Assembly (NCBI GenBank): GCA_030040425.1 | Contig: JASHTS010000077.1 | Location: 1-61,451, forward strand | DNA: 61,451 nt | From: Acidobacteriaceae bacterium | GTDB taxonomy: Bacteria; Acidobacteriota; Terriglobia; Terriglobales; Acidobacteriaceae | Direction: 5' to 3' | Shown: positions 52,097 to 61,174 of the stretch, piece by piece | Numbering within the stretch: the stretch's first letter is position 1 | How the letters are laid out: each line of letters begins with the position of its first letter | Notes under the pieces: generated by a model | What the model was told of the DNA's origin: nothing | The model's database searches: none | Seen by the model: the letters and a program-made list of their open reading frames with translations, nothing else | Translations under genes and position numbers: made by a program

Positions 52097-52129
52097 AGAG
52101 TCTTGCCCAGCGGGTTGCGTTGCGCCTCG

Positions 52130-52744
52130 TCACGCCACCGTCCGCTCCTTGCGGCGCTTCAACCACGCCATCACCGGCCTTGCCAGCAGGAGCGCGGCAA
52201 GAACGATGGTCATGTGCAGCGGCGTGAGTACGCCCGTCTTCACTTGCCACCAATAATGAATCATGCCGCACACCGCGGCCGCATAGATGAGCATGTGCAG
52301 GCGGTTCCAGTTCCTCCCGCCCAGTTTGCGGATGGACCAGCTGGTGGAAGTGGCGGCGAGCGGCACCATGAGCAGCCATGCGGCCATGCCCATGGTGATG
52401 AAGCGGCGCTTCTCGATGTCCACGATCATACCGTGCACGTCGAAGTTCGCGTACAGGCCGACATACGTGAGCAGATGCAGCGTGCCGTAGAAGAACGCGA
52501 AGAGACCGAACAGCCGGCGGAATTGGATGAGCCACGCAAGACGCGGCGAGAGTCTCCGCAGCGGAGAGATGGCCAGCGTTATGAGAAGCAGGCGCAGCGT
52601 CGCCAGCCCGGTGGTGAAAGCGATGGTCGCTGTCTGATCGATGCCAAGATGGTTGGTGAAGGCGCCCCAGACCAGGTAGGCGAACGGGTACAGGCACGCA
52701 ATCCAGGCGGCCGTCTTCAGAGCGATGAGATGGGAGTGCTTCAT
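52130..52744 (-). CDS. msrQ: heme-binding membrane subunit of methionine-sulfoxide reductase
   Basis: A 204-residue six-helix inner-membrane b-type cytochrome of the YedZ/MsrQ family, which passes electrons from quinol or flavin to periplasmic MsrP. Features are RRLFGLFAFFYGTLHLLTYV with a heme His, RKLGGRNWNRLHMLIYAAAVCGMIHYWW with two more His, and LGLATLR-like helices at the N terminus. It overlaps the DUF1801 gene by 4 bp (ATGA-type), so the three-gene msrP-DUF1801-msrQ unit is an operon read leftward. Confidence 0.95.
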   Translation of the reverse strand: MKHSHLIALKTAAWIACLYPFAYLVWGAFTNHLGIDQTATIAFTTGLATLRLLLITLAISPLRRLSPRLAWLIQFRRLFGLFAFFYGTLHLLTYVGLYANFDVHGMIVDIEKRRFITMGMAAWLLMVPLAATSTSWSIRKLGGRNWNRLHMLIYAAAVCGMIHYWWQVKTGVLTPLHMTIVLAALLLARPVMAWLKRRKERTVA

Positions 52745-53286
52745 GCGGCCCCGGTGCGCGCACTCGAACCGCGTCCCTTGCTCCCGCGCTTTCTACCCTG
52801 CGCGCCGGCGCTCTGAGCGCCTTGAGCCGCCGGCCTGCGCGGCCGCTGCCGGGCTGAGATCGACTTGATGATGAGCTGGCGAGCGCCCTTTTGTGGAAAC
52901 GGCACGCGCGCCAGCTCCACGGCCTCGTGCATCAGGCCTGTCACCGCAGGCTCGTCCAACATGGCCGGCGAGGTGAGCAGAATGTGCCTGGCTACATTGC
53001 CGCTCCCGCGCAAAAGCTTCTGCGGATCGCGCAGCCCTTCGGCCTGCAGGAAAAACAGGCTCACCCAGCGCGGATAAAGCGCGATCGAGAAGATGGCCTC
53101 CGATGTTTTTTCCGTCGGCCCGAATCCGACGGCGAGCGCATTGTAATTGTCGTAGACCAGCTCCAATGCCGTGGGATAACGCCGGCGCATCGCGGCCAGG
53201 ATCGCCTCGGCCTGCGCGCCGATCTCCGGCAGATATTTGCCGATGCAAGCAGCCAGCTGCTCCTCCGGGTTCTTCGATCGCGGCAT
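52741..53286 (-). CDS. DUF1801-like protein inside the msrPQ operon
   Basis: A 181-residue cytoplasmic protein. The core (KYLPEIGAQAEAILAAMRRRYPTALELVYDNYNALAVGFGP, TEKTSEAIFSIALYPRWVSLFFLQ) resembles DUF1801/YdhG-type domains of unknown role. The last 40 residues are a lysine/arginine-rich disordered tail (RQRPRRPAAQG, GRKRGSKGRGSS), suggesting nucleic-acid or anionic surface contact. It is inserted between msrP (19 bp away) and msrQ (4-bp overlap), which usually adjoin each other. Confidence 0.75.
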   Translation of the reverse strand: MPRSKNPEEQLAACIGKYLPEIGAQAEAILAAMRRRYPTALELVYDNYNALAVGFGPTEKTSEAIFSIALYPRWVSLFFLQAEGLRDPQKLLRGSGNVARHILLTSPAMLDEPAVTGLMHEAVELARVPFPQKGARQLIIKSISARQRPRRPAAQGAQSAGAQGRKRGSKGRGSSARTGAA

Positions 53287-53305
53287 CCGGTCCCCTTGCG
53301 AGTGC

Positions 53306-54286
53306 TCAATAATAGCGGTGCAGGTTCATACCCTGGTACATGGACGCAACCTGGTCACCGTAGCCATTGAACATGAGCGTGGCGCGCCACTGCTCGTAAA
53401 AGGGCAGGCCGACGCGCCGCTCGCGCTTCTGGCTCCAGCGGGGATGGTCCACGTTCGGATTCACGTTCGAGTAAAAGCCGTATTCGTTCGGGGCCATGTC
53501 GTTCCACGTGGTGGGCGGCTGCTTTTCGACAAAGCGAATGGTGACGATGGATTTGGCTGACTTGAAGCCGTACTTCCACGGCACCACGATGCGCACCGGC
53601 GCGCCGTCCTGGTTGGGCAGCGTCTCGCCATAAAGGCCGAAGGTAAGCAGAGTGAGCGGATTCATGGCCTCATCCATGCGCAGGCCTTCGCTATACGGCC
53701 AGTAAATCGTCGATTCGTCGGACCACTTTTCCACGTGGCGATCGTAGTAGGAGAGAAACTGCACATACTTCGCGCTGGGCAGCGGATTGCACTGCTTGAC
53801 GAGCTCCGAAAACGAGTAGCCCACCCAGGGAATCACCATGCTCCACGCCTCCACGCAGCGCATCCGGTATACGCGGTCTTCGAGCGGCCGCAGCTTGAGC
53901 AGGTCGTCGATGGAAAAGGCGAGCGGCTTGGCCACCTTGCCTTCCACCTTCACCGTCCACGGGCGCGTGGGCAGCGCGCCGGCATTCTTGGCGGGATCGT
54001 CCTTCTCTACGCCGAACTCATAGAAATTGTTGTAGTGCGTAATGTCTTCGTAGCTGGTGAGCTGTTCGCCTGTTGTCGTCAGCGGGCTGTATACCGTCTG
54101 GAGCTTGGTTCCGGCGAGGGCCACTCTTCCCGGTTCGATCACCTGGGCCACGCGGTCGGCGGCCAGCGCCACCGCGCCCGTAGCCAAGGCGTTGCGCAGA
54201 AAACGGCGGCGATTCATGAACTGGCGATAGGCGCTCTGGGGCGTAATTTCGGAAGACGGAATGTCAGGCGGCTTGCCGATATGCAT
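53306..54286 (-). CDS. msrP: molybdopterin-dependent methionine-sulfoxide reductase catalytic subunit
   Basis: A 326-residue periplasmic MsrP (YedY), which repairs oxidised methionines in envelope proteins using a molybdopterin cofactor. The Tat signal is MNRRRFLRNALATGAVAL (residues 24-41), preceded by a leader as in other MsrP. The Mo-ligand Cys144 is in YRMRCVEAWSMVIPW, and the substrate-site pattern continues through LPNQDGAPVRIVVPWKYGFK. The C terminus ends GMNLHRYY. It is first of the operon with the DUF1801 gene and msrQ. Confidence 0.96.
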   Translation of the reverse strand: MHIGKPPDIPSSEITPQSAYRQFMNRRRFLRNALATGAVALAADRVAQVIEPGRVALAGTKLQTVYSPLTTTGEQLTSYEDITHYNNFYEFGVEKDDPAKNAGALPTRPWTVKVEGKVAKPLAFSIDDLLKLRPLEDRVYRMRCVEAWSMVIPWVGYSFSELVKQCNPLPSAKYVQFLSYYDRHVEKWSDESTIYWPYSEGLRMDEAMNPLTLLTFGLYGETLPNQDGAPVRIVVPWKYGFKSAKSIVTIRFVEKQPPTTWNDMAPNEYGFYSNVNPNVDHPRWSQKRERRVGLPFYEQWRATLMFNGYGDQVASMYQGMNLHRYY

Positions 54287-54427
54287 AGGCTACCTCGCAC
54301 CGGGAAGGGCTGCATTTATTAGACACCCACCGGGGGAGCGAAGTTACAGACCCTCCGCGGATTGTTTGCGGGAGAAAGAAATCCGAGACGGCGCGCAGTT
54401 CTTCGCGGGGGAAACCGGAACATCGAT

Positions 54428-55855
54428 TCAAACCGGCTGCGTAGGCTCTGCAAACGGCCACTCCCTCAGCCGCCACGCGCGCGCAAGATAGATCGCCGTG
54501 CCCGCGGCCGCAATGCCGGCCGCAACCAGGAGCCCCCACAGCGCGTGCTCGCGATAAACGAGCAGAAAAAGAAAGCCGGCTAAGGCCGCGAGCGGCGGGA
54601 GCGGATAAAGCGGCATGCGAAACGGCCGCTCCAGCTCAGGCCGTTGCACGCGCAGGAGCACCACGCCCACTTGCTGCAACGAAAACTGCAGCACGATGCG
54701 CGTAATCACCAGCAGCGTGATCACCTGCCGGAGCGAGAAAAAACAGAAGACAAAGCCTACTGCCCCCAGCGCCACCAGCGAGCGGTGAGGAATGCCGTGC
54801 TTCGGATGCACGGCGGCGAGAAAGCGGAAGTAATTGCCGTCGCGCGCTGCCGCGTAAGGCACGCGCGAGTAGCCCAGCAGCAGAGAAAACACCGATGCAA
54901 ACGCAGTCCACACGATCAGCGCGGCAATCGTGTAGCCGGCCCATCCCCCGAAGGCCGAGCGGGCAATCTCGGCAACGAGCTGCACTTGAAGCGCGGCGCT
55001 CGCGGCCGTGTGCGCAGCCGCGCCGCGCAGCGAGGGCAACACAGCCAGGTCCATCGCCAGATAAATTGCCGCCACCAGCAGCACGGAAAAAAGGATCGCG
55101 CGCGGGATCGTCTTTCCCGGCCGGCGCACTTCGCTGCCGAGAAAGCTGATGTTGTAGTAACCCCAGTAGCAGTACGTCGCCAGCAGCGTTCCTGCCGCAA
55201 GCCCGTTGCGCGCCGCGGCAAAGCCGAGCGGCGGCGCCGCGGGCATCTGCCAGCCGCCGGTCGCGGCCGCGTGCGCAAAGCCGGAGAAGATCACGCCGGC
55301 CAGCGCCGCCATCACCCCGGCAAGCAGCACCCACGCGAGGCGGGTGATGGAGCCCAGGTTGCGATAGAGGAGCGCGGTCACAAGCACGCAGGCAGCAGCC
55401 GCAGCAAAGTTCGCGTAGTGCAGCCAGGGCCACGCCGCAACAGGCGCGTTGTCGAGGCCGGGCCAGAAGACGGCGAGAAAACCCGAGAGTCCGATGCAGC
55501 CCGAGGCAATGGAGAGCGGCGCCGTAAAACCAACTTGCCAGACGTAAAGAAAGCTGAGCCAGTTGCCTGCGCCGCGCGGCCCGTAGATCTCGCGCAGATA
55601 TGCGTAGGAGCCGCCGGCGCGTGGAAAGGCTGCGCCCAGCTCCGCCCACACCAGCCCGTCGGCCAAGGCAATCGCCGCGCCCAGCACCCACGCCCATATG
55701 GAGAGCCGGAAACCCGCGGCGGCAATCACCAGCGGCATGGTGATGAACGGCCCCACGCCGATCATCTCCAGCAGGTTGAACAACACCGCGGAGCGCAGGC
55801 CGATGCGCCGGCTGAGCACGTCGCTGTTCGCGGAAGTGGGCGTAGAAAAGGCCAT
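54428..55855 (-). CDS. APC-family amino acid permease
   Basis: A 475-residue permease with about 12 helices; LFNLLEMIGVGPFITMPLVIAAAG is the glycine-rich first helix of APC transporters. It is related in layout to the permease at 10314-11660 (both share PALTAL-type first loops and a C-terminal RVQRPELERPFRMPLYP / RVREPKLERPFRAGAFP element), so the two are paralogues. Substrate unknown. Start ATG 55855. It is divergent from the deacetylase gene, 55 bp apart. Confidence 0.88.
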   Translation of the reverse strand: MAFSTPTSANSDVLSRRIGLRSAVLFNLLEMIGVGPFITMPLVIAAAGFRLSIWAWVLGAAIALADGLVWAELGAAFPRAGGSYAYLREIYGPRGAGNWLSFLYVWQVGFTAPLSIASGCIGLSGFLAVFWPGLDNAPVAAWPWLHYANFAAAAACVLVTALLYRNLGSITRLAWVLLAGVMAALAGVIFSGFAHAAATGGWQMPAAPPLGFAAARNGLAAGTLLATYCYWGYYNISFLGSEVRRPGKTIPRAILFSVLLVAAIYLAMDLAVLPSLRGAAAHTAASAALQVQLVAEIARSAFGGWAGYTIAALIVWTAFASVFSLLLGYSRVPYAAARDGNYFRFLAAVHPKHGIPHRSLVALGAVGFVFCFFSLRQVITLLVITRIVLQFSLQQVGVVLLRVQRPELERPFRMPLYPLPPLAALAGFLFLLVYREHALWGLLVAAGIAAAGTAIYLARAWRLREWPFAEPTQPV

Positions 55856-55910
55856 CAGGCGTAGGCGCTCAACGGATTGTACACTGGCCTAAGAGCCTGG
55901 TTTCGAGAGC

Positions 55911-58766
55911 ATGGTCCTTCCCATTCGACTGCACTCACTCATTGCCTGCGCTACCTTTGCGGCCCTTGCCTTTTCCGCTGGGCCCCAGCTCGCTGCGCAA
56001 CCGGCGGCGACGGCATCCGCGGAGAACGAGCTTGCGCAGGTGCCGCTGCCCGAGCCGCAAGCAGGAGCGCTGCCGCTGCCGGAAGACCGCGGCCAGGCCG
56101 ATCTGGTACAGACGCTCAGGCGGCTCGGCACCACGGCGAGCGTGCTCGCGATCGTAGCCCACCCCGACGACGAGGACGGATCGTTGATGACGTATCTCTC
56201 GCGCGGATTGGGCGTGCGCGTCACGCTGCTCACGCTCACGCGCGGCGAAGGCGGCCAGAACGCCATGTCTGCCGAGGAGTACGATGCGCTGGGGCTGATC
56301 CGCACCAACGAGCTGCTCAAGGCCGACGAATACTATGGCGTCACGCAGCTCTGGGGCACCGAAGCGGACTTTGGCTTCTCCAAGACGCAGAAGGAGTCCT
56401 TCGAGAAGTGGGGTCACGACCGCGTGCTCTATGACGCGGTGCTGGCTGTGCGCATGGTGCGGCCGCAGGTGATCATCTCTACCTTTGTCGGCGGCGTCTC
56501 CGACGGTCACGGCCAGCACCAGGTCTCCGGCGAAATCGCGCAGGAAGCCTTCAAGGCCGCCGGCGATCCCAGGGTTTTTCCCGAGCAGCTGAAGAACGGC
56601 CTCGAGCCGTGGCAGCCGCTCGCGGTTTATGCGCGCATGCCGTTCGCGCCCATCACGGACAAAGGCATCTTCGATTACGCCACCGGCAAGTGGGCCCCGG
56701 CGAAATTTCACAACTACGTGACCGGCGAGTGGAGCGATCATCTTTCGACCGACGCGACCATGTCCGACGGAAACTGGGATCCGGTACTGGGCCGGACTTA
56801 TGTGCAGATCGCGCGCGAGGGCTGGGGTGAGCAGAAATCGCAGTACGGAGGCGCCAGCCCCGCTCTGAGCGGTCCCGAGTTTTCCGACTACCATCTGTGG
56901 GCCGTTGCGCCCGCAGCGCAGGCCGCCGCAAATTCCGATGCGCAGGACACGAGCCTCTTCGACAACCGCAAAGTCAACATCGACAGCAATCTCGAGGGCC
57001 TCGCTCACCTGGTGCGGGGCACGCCGCCTAGGTGGCTGAGCGATGCACTGCACGAGATCGAAGTGAACTTCCAGGGCTTCCAGCGCAACTGCCAGGACGA
57101 ATCCGGCGAGAATGCTGCGCAGAGGCTTGCGCCCATTTACCGCGAGACCCTCGATCTCTACGCGCGCGTCGAGGCGAGCGATCTGGGCGCCGAGGCGAAA
57201 TCGGATCTCGAATTCGAGCTCGGCGCCAAGATCGATCAGTTCCAGCGCGCGCTCGCCGATCTGCTCGGGCTCGACATGATTGCGTTCGAGACCGGTAACG
57301 CCGGCGCGCAAGGTTACGGCGGGCGCGGAGGATCAGCCGATGAAACACCGCGCAGCGTGGCGCCGGGCGAGGAATTCGAGGTGCGCGTGCACGCCTATAG
57401 CTCCTCCGGCCAGGCGCGCCTGCTGAAGACCTGGTTTGAGACTGCGAACAACGAAACATGGACGCAGGGCGAGCCTTCGCCCGCGCAGAACGCGGGGAAC
57501 GTGGCCGACGCCGTCTTCCATCTGCGCGTGCCTGAAGATGCCAAACCCACGCAGCCGTTTTTCACCCGGCCGACCACGGAACAACCCTACTACGACATCG
57601 CGAACGAGGCGTGGCGCGAGCGGTCGTTCGCGCCGTATCCGCTTGCCGCCTGGACCGAATTCAGCTTCGACGGCGTGCCCATCCGCCTGGGCAAGGTGGT
57701 GCAGACGCTCGAGCGCGTTACCGGCGTCGGCGGCGTCTACCAGCCGCTGGTGATCACGCCGAAGATCGGCCTCACCGTCGAGCCGGAAGCGCGCATTCTT
57801 CCACTTGACGGCTCGGCGCTGCCCGTCAACGTAAGCGTGCACGCGCAGGGCGCAGCTGAAGGAACGGTTACGCTCGAACTTCCGGCGGGCTGGCGCTCCG
57901 ATCCCGCGCAACGCGAGTTCCATCTCAGCGGCGCGGGCGATTCGATGCCGTTTTCGTTTTCCGTCACCGCGCCCGACGTCGGACCGGGCGCCTATACCAT
58001 CCGCGCCATCGCGCACGCCGGAGGGCACGAATACTCCGAGGGCTGGCATAACGTAAGCTATCCCGGCCTTCGTCCCTACAACCAGTACAAGCCCGCCGAA
58101 CTGCGCACGCGCAAGGTGGATGTAAAGCTGGCGCCCAACTTGCGCGTGGGTTACATCATGGGGACCGGGGACACGGTGCCGGAGGCCATCGCGGCCCTCG
58201 GCGTTGCGCCGCATCTGCTCTCCGACGAGGAGCTCGCAACCGGCGATCTCGCGCAGTGGAACGTGCTCGTGGTCGGCATTCGCGCCTACTCGACGCGCCC
58301 CGCATTGGCCGAGGCGCAGCCGCGGCTCGAGCAGTTCGTCCGGCAGGGCGGAACGCTGGTGGTCGAATACCAGAGCGGGAACTTTCCCGCGCCGCTGCCG
58401 CTGTCGATGGGGCGCATGGCGGAGCGCGTGGTCGACGAGCGCGCGCCGGTCAAGCTTCTCGATCCGGCCGGCCCGCTTCTCTCCTGGCCCAACAAGATCA
58501 CGGAAGCCGACTTCGACGGCTGGTTCGAGGAGCGCGGCCACTCCTTCCTCGACACCTGGGATCCCGGCTACATCGCGCTCACCGAAACCGCCGATCCCGG
58601 ACAGGATCCTCAGCGCGGAGGCCTGCTGGTCACCCATCCCGGCAAGGGAACCTACATCTACGTGGCCTATGCTCTCTATCGCCAGTTCCCTGAGCTGGTG
58701 CCGGGCAGCTATCGGCTCCTGGCCAACCTGCTGAGCGCGGGCAGGGAAGCAGCTTCCGGCAAGTAA
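55911..58766 (+). CDS. secreted PIG-L family deacetylase with C-terminal GATase-like domain
   Basis: A 951-residue exported protein, signal MVLPIRLHSLIACATFAALAFSAGPQLAA. The PIG-L/LmbE domain (about 70-300) has AHPDDE at 83-88, the zinc and catalytic motif, with TRGEGGQN and GHGQHQVSGEIA. PIG-L enzymes N-deacetylate GlcNAc-containing conjugates. A middle region (about 480-740) is beta-rich and Ig-like. The last 200 residues (VGYIMGTGDTVPEAIAALG, VLVVGIRAYSTRPAL, FVRQGGTLVVEYQSG) look like a glutamine-amidotransferase-type flavodoxin fold without a recognised catalytic Cys. ATG 55911. Confidence 0.88.
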   Translation: MVLPIRLHSLIACATFAALAFSAGPQLAAQPAATASAENELAQVPLPEPQAGALPLPEDRGQADLVQTLRRLGTTASVLAIVAHPDDEDGSLMTYLSRGLGVRVTLLTLTRGEGGQNAMSAEEYDALGLIRTNELLKADEYYGVTQLWGTEADFGFSKTQKESFEKWGHDRVLYDAVLAVRMVRPQVIISTFVGGVSDGHGQHQVSGEIAQEAFKAAGDPRVFPEQLKNGLEPWQPLAVYARMPFAPITDKGIFDYATGKWAPAKFHNYVTGEWSDHLSTDATMSDGNWDPVLGRTYVQIAREGWGEQKSQYGGASPALSGPEFSDYHLWAVAPAAQAAANSDAQDTSLFDNRKVNIDSNLEGLAHLVRGTPPRWLSDALHEIEVNFQGFQRNCQDESGENAAQRLAPIYRETLDLYARVEASDLGAEAKSDLEFELGAKIDQFQRALADLLGLDMIAFETGNAGAQGYGGRGGSADETPRSVAPGEEFEVRVHAYSSSGQARLLKTWFETANNETWTQGEPSPAQNAGNVADAVFHLRVPEDAKPTQPFFTRPTTEQPYYDIANEAWRERSFAPYPLAAWTEFSFDGVPIRLGKVVQTLERVTGVGGVYQPLVITPKIGLTVEPEARILPLDGSALPVNVSVHAQGAAEGTVTLELPAGWRSDPAQREFHLSGAGDSMPFSFSVTAPDVGPGAYTIRAIAHAGGHEYSEGWHNVSYPGLRPYNQYKPAELRTRKVDVKLAPNLRVGYIMGTGDTVPEAIAALGVAPHLLSDEELATGDLAQWNVLVVGIRAYSTRPALAEAQPRLEQFVRQGGTLVVEYQSGNFPAPLPLSMGRMAERVVDERAPVKLLDPAGPLLSWPNKITEADFDGWFEERGHSFLDTWDPGYIALTETADPGQDPQRGGLLVTHPGKGTYIYVAYALYRQFPELVPGSYRLLANLLSAGREAASGK

Positions 58767-59267
58767 GCAGGCGGCGCGGCAATAATCAGCACGCAAGCGC
58801 GGCCAACCCGAGGCAGCGCCACGCTGCACCTCGCGATGCTCCTGCGCCCGCGCTCTCCACAGATCGTCTGATTACAGTCTCGTGAATGCCTTCTGCTTTC
58901 CTCTTCTCAAATCCCCTGAATCGGCTCGTCAATTCGCATTGTGAAAAATTTGTGAATTCGTCAAATCTTAATCTTGCTCTGCGAGTCTTGGATTCGGAAG
59001 CGGCAAGTCAGTTCACCAGCGCGAAGCACTCTTGCGCCAGGGCTGGCAATCCGCACCGCCATGGAGTTATCCCGCATTCCTTCTTTCACTGCATACAGGG
59101 TTGAGCCATGCACCTTGTTCGATCGCCGGGTACGTGCGATCGCCTGAACGCAAAGCTGTCGGCCGGAAACCGAAGTGGAGTTTGCCGGCCGGCAGCCTGT
59201 GCAAGGGCTGCGATACAAGCTTCCGGATTTGCGCCAACAAACTGATCTGAGAGGAAAGAGAGGCCCG
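58767..59267 (+). other. intergenic region upstream of porin gene
   Basis: No gene. A local AT-rich stretch at 58915-58990 (TTGTGAAAAATTTGTGAATT) stands out from the GC-rich background and is the best place for the porin promoter or a regulator site. GAGGAAAGAGAGG before 59268 is the ribosome site. Confidence 0.4.
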
Positions 59268-61115
59268 ATGAAATTCAAAGCTTATGCGGCTGCGGCGGCA
59301 GTACTCGCAGCCGGTCTTGTTGTTTCCTACGCCCACGCCCAGGCCGACCCTCCGGCCAAAACGCACAAGAGAGAAGCCGCGCCCCCAGCGCCTTCCGTGC
59401 AGGAGCAGATCGATGCTCTGCGCCAGCAGATGCAGAGCCAGATCGACGCGCTCAAGCAAAGCCTGGCCGAGAAGGACACGCAACTGCAGCAGGCGCAGCA
59501 GGCCGCCGCGGACGCGCAGGCCGCGGCCGCCAAGGCGCAGGCTGCCGCCGATGCGGAGCAGCAGGCGCTGGGCGAGAATCAGACCGCCGTCAGCTCGTTG
59601 CAGAGCACGGTGAACGACATGAAGTCGGCAAATGCCGCCGTGGTTTCTTCGATCACGGAAGAGACCACCTCCATCAAAAAGGCAATGGAGGACCCTGATG
59701 TCATTCACTACAAGGGCATCACCCTGTCTCCGGCCGGCAGCTTCCTGGCGGGTGAAACTGCGTGGCGCTCGGGCGGCACCGGCGGGGGATTGAACACGCA
59801 GCCCTCGGGCGTTCCGCTGAGTCATTCCGAGGCTGCGCAGATCAGCGAGTTCCAGGGATCGGGCCGTCAGTCGCGCGTAGCCCTGAAGGCGGTGGGCAAA
59901 ACCGGCGCCTTTACATTGTCCGGCTACTACGAGGCTGACTGGCTCTCAGCCGGCGTCACCTCCAACAACAACCAGTCCAACAGCTACACCATGCGCCAGC
60001 GCCAGTTGTGGGCAGATGCCAAGACGGCCAGCGGCTGGGACTTCTCCGGAGGCCAGGGATGGTCGCTGGCCACGGAAACCACGCAAGGTCTGACGCGCGG
60101 CACGGAGATTCTGCCGGCGACCATCGACCCCCAGTACGAAGCCGGCTTCGTGTGGACGCGGCAATACAGCTTCCGCGTGACCAAGGACTTCGGCAAGGCG
60201 TTTTTCGCGGGCATTTCCGCCGAGAACGCGGAGACTCTCAACCCGGCCGGGCAGAACCTTCCCACGAGCCTGCTCCTCACTACGGTCGGCAACACCGGCG
60301 GTCTCTACGACAACCAGAGCAACTACTCCTATAACCTGACGCCGGATTTCGTTGCCAAAATTGCAATCGAGCCCGGCTGGGGACATTGGGAGCTGTTCGG
60401 CATCGGCCGCTCCTTCCGCGACCGCCTCTATCCGTCGGGCTTCACGGCCGGCGCGGTGACGCCCTGTGGCGTTGCGTCAGCCACGGCTACGCCCTGCAAC
60501 AACTCGGTGTGGGGCGGCGGCGTGGGCGGCGGCTTCCGTGCACCGCTGGGGACCAAGAAGCTCACCATCGGCCTGAAAGGCCTGTGGGGCCAGGGTGTGG
60601 GCCGCTACGGCGATTCGACTATTGCCGACATCACCTTCCGTCCCAATGGCGCCATCTCGCCGCTGCACGGTTTTTCGGCTCTGAGCACCCTCGAGGCGAA
60701 CCCCACCAACCGCCTGATGCTCTACTTCAACTACGGCGGCGACTACATCTACCGCGACTGGGTTACGGACACGATTACCGGCGACCCCAACCTCGGCAAG
60801 CAGGTGGGCTATGGCACCTACACAGTGAACATGTCGGGCTGCAATACGGAGAATGCATCGACCGCGGCCAACGCCAGCGCCAACCCCGGCACGCCGAGCA
60901 ACTGTGGCGCCAACAACAAGGACACGCAGGAGTTCACCGCCGGCTGGTGGTACAACATCTATGCCGGCCCGAAGGGGAGGCTCCGCCAGGGCTTCCAATA
61001 CAGCATGTGGCGGCGCGACCTCTGGTCGGGTGCGGGCGGCGCCACGAACCCAAACGGCGGCGCCAATGGCGAAGACAACATGTGGTTTACCTCGTTCCGT
61101 TACTACATGCCGTAG
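59268..61115 (+). CDS. outer-membrane porin-like protein with coiled-coil N terminus
   Basis: A 615-residue outer-membrane protein. Signal MKFKAYAAAAAVLAAGLVVSYAHA. Residues about 40-135 form a Gln/Ala-rich coiled coil (QEQIDALRQQMQSQIDALKQ repeats), as in Omp-alpha-type porins that trimerise through the periplasm. The rest alternates short amphipathic strands ending in FRYYMP with a C-terminal aromatic, a beta-barrel signature. ATG 59268 is preferred to 59175 because of its ribosome site. The transported solute is unknown. A clear terminator follows. Confidence 0.85.
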   Translation: MKFKAYAAAAAVLAAGLVVSYAHAQADPPAKTHKREAAPPAPSVQEQIDALRQQMQSQIDALKQSLAEKDTQLQQAQQAAADAQAAAAKAQAAADAEQQALGENQTAVSSLQSTVNDMKSANAAVVSSITEETTSIKKAMEDPDVIHYKGITLSPAGSFLAGETAWRSGGTGGGLNTQPSGVPLSHSEAAQISEFQGSGRQSRVALKAVGKTGAFTLSGYYEADWLSAGVTSNNNQSNSYTMRQRQLWADAKTASGWDFSGGQGWSLATETTQGLTRGTEILPATIDPQYEAGFVWTRQYSFRVTKDFGKAFFAGISAENAETLNPAGQNLPTSLLLTTVGNTGGLYDNQSNYSYNLTPDFVAKIAIEPGWGHWELFGIGRSFRDRLYPSGFTAGAVTPCGVASATATPCNNSVWGGGVGGGFRAPLGTKKLTIGLKGLWGQGVGRYGDSTIADITFRPNGAISPLHGFSALSTLEANPTNRLMLYFNYGGDYIYRDWVTDTITGDPNLGKQVGYGTYTVNMSGCNTENASTAANASANPGTPSNCGANNKDTQEFTAGWWYNIYAGPKGRLRQGFQYSMWRRDLWSGAGGATNPNGGANGEDNMWFTSFRYYMP

Positions 61116-61139
61116 GGCGGAGCCAGCAAAAGCAGCAGA

Positions 61140-61174
61140 GAAAGGCAGCCCCGCGGGGCTGCCTTTCAGTTTTT
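61140..61174 (+). terminator. rho-independent terminator of porin gene
   Basis: GAAAGGCAGCCC (61140-61151) pairs with GGGCTGCCTTTC (61056+100: 61156-61167), loop CGCG, followed by AG and a T-run to 61174. Confidence 0.9.

Noticed and set aside
57333-58829. 498-codon minus-strand open frame opposite the PIG-L gene
   Set aside because: Antisense shadow, Arg-rich and featureless.
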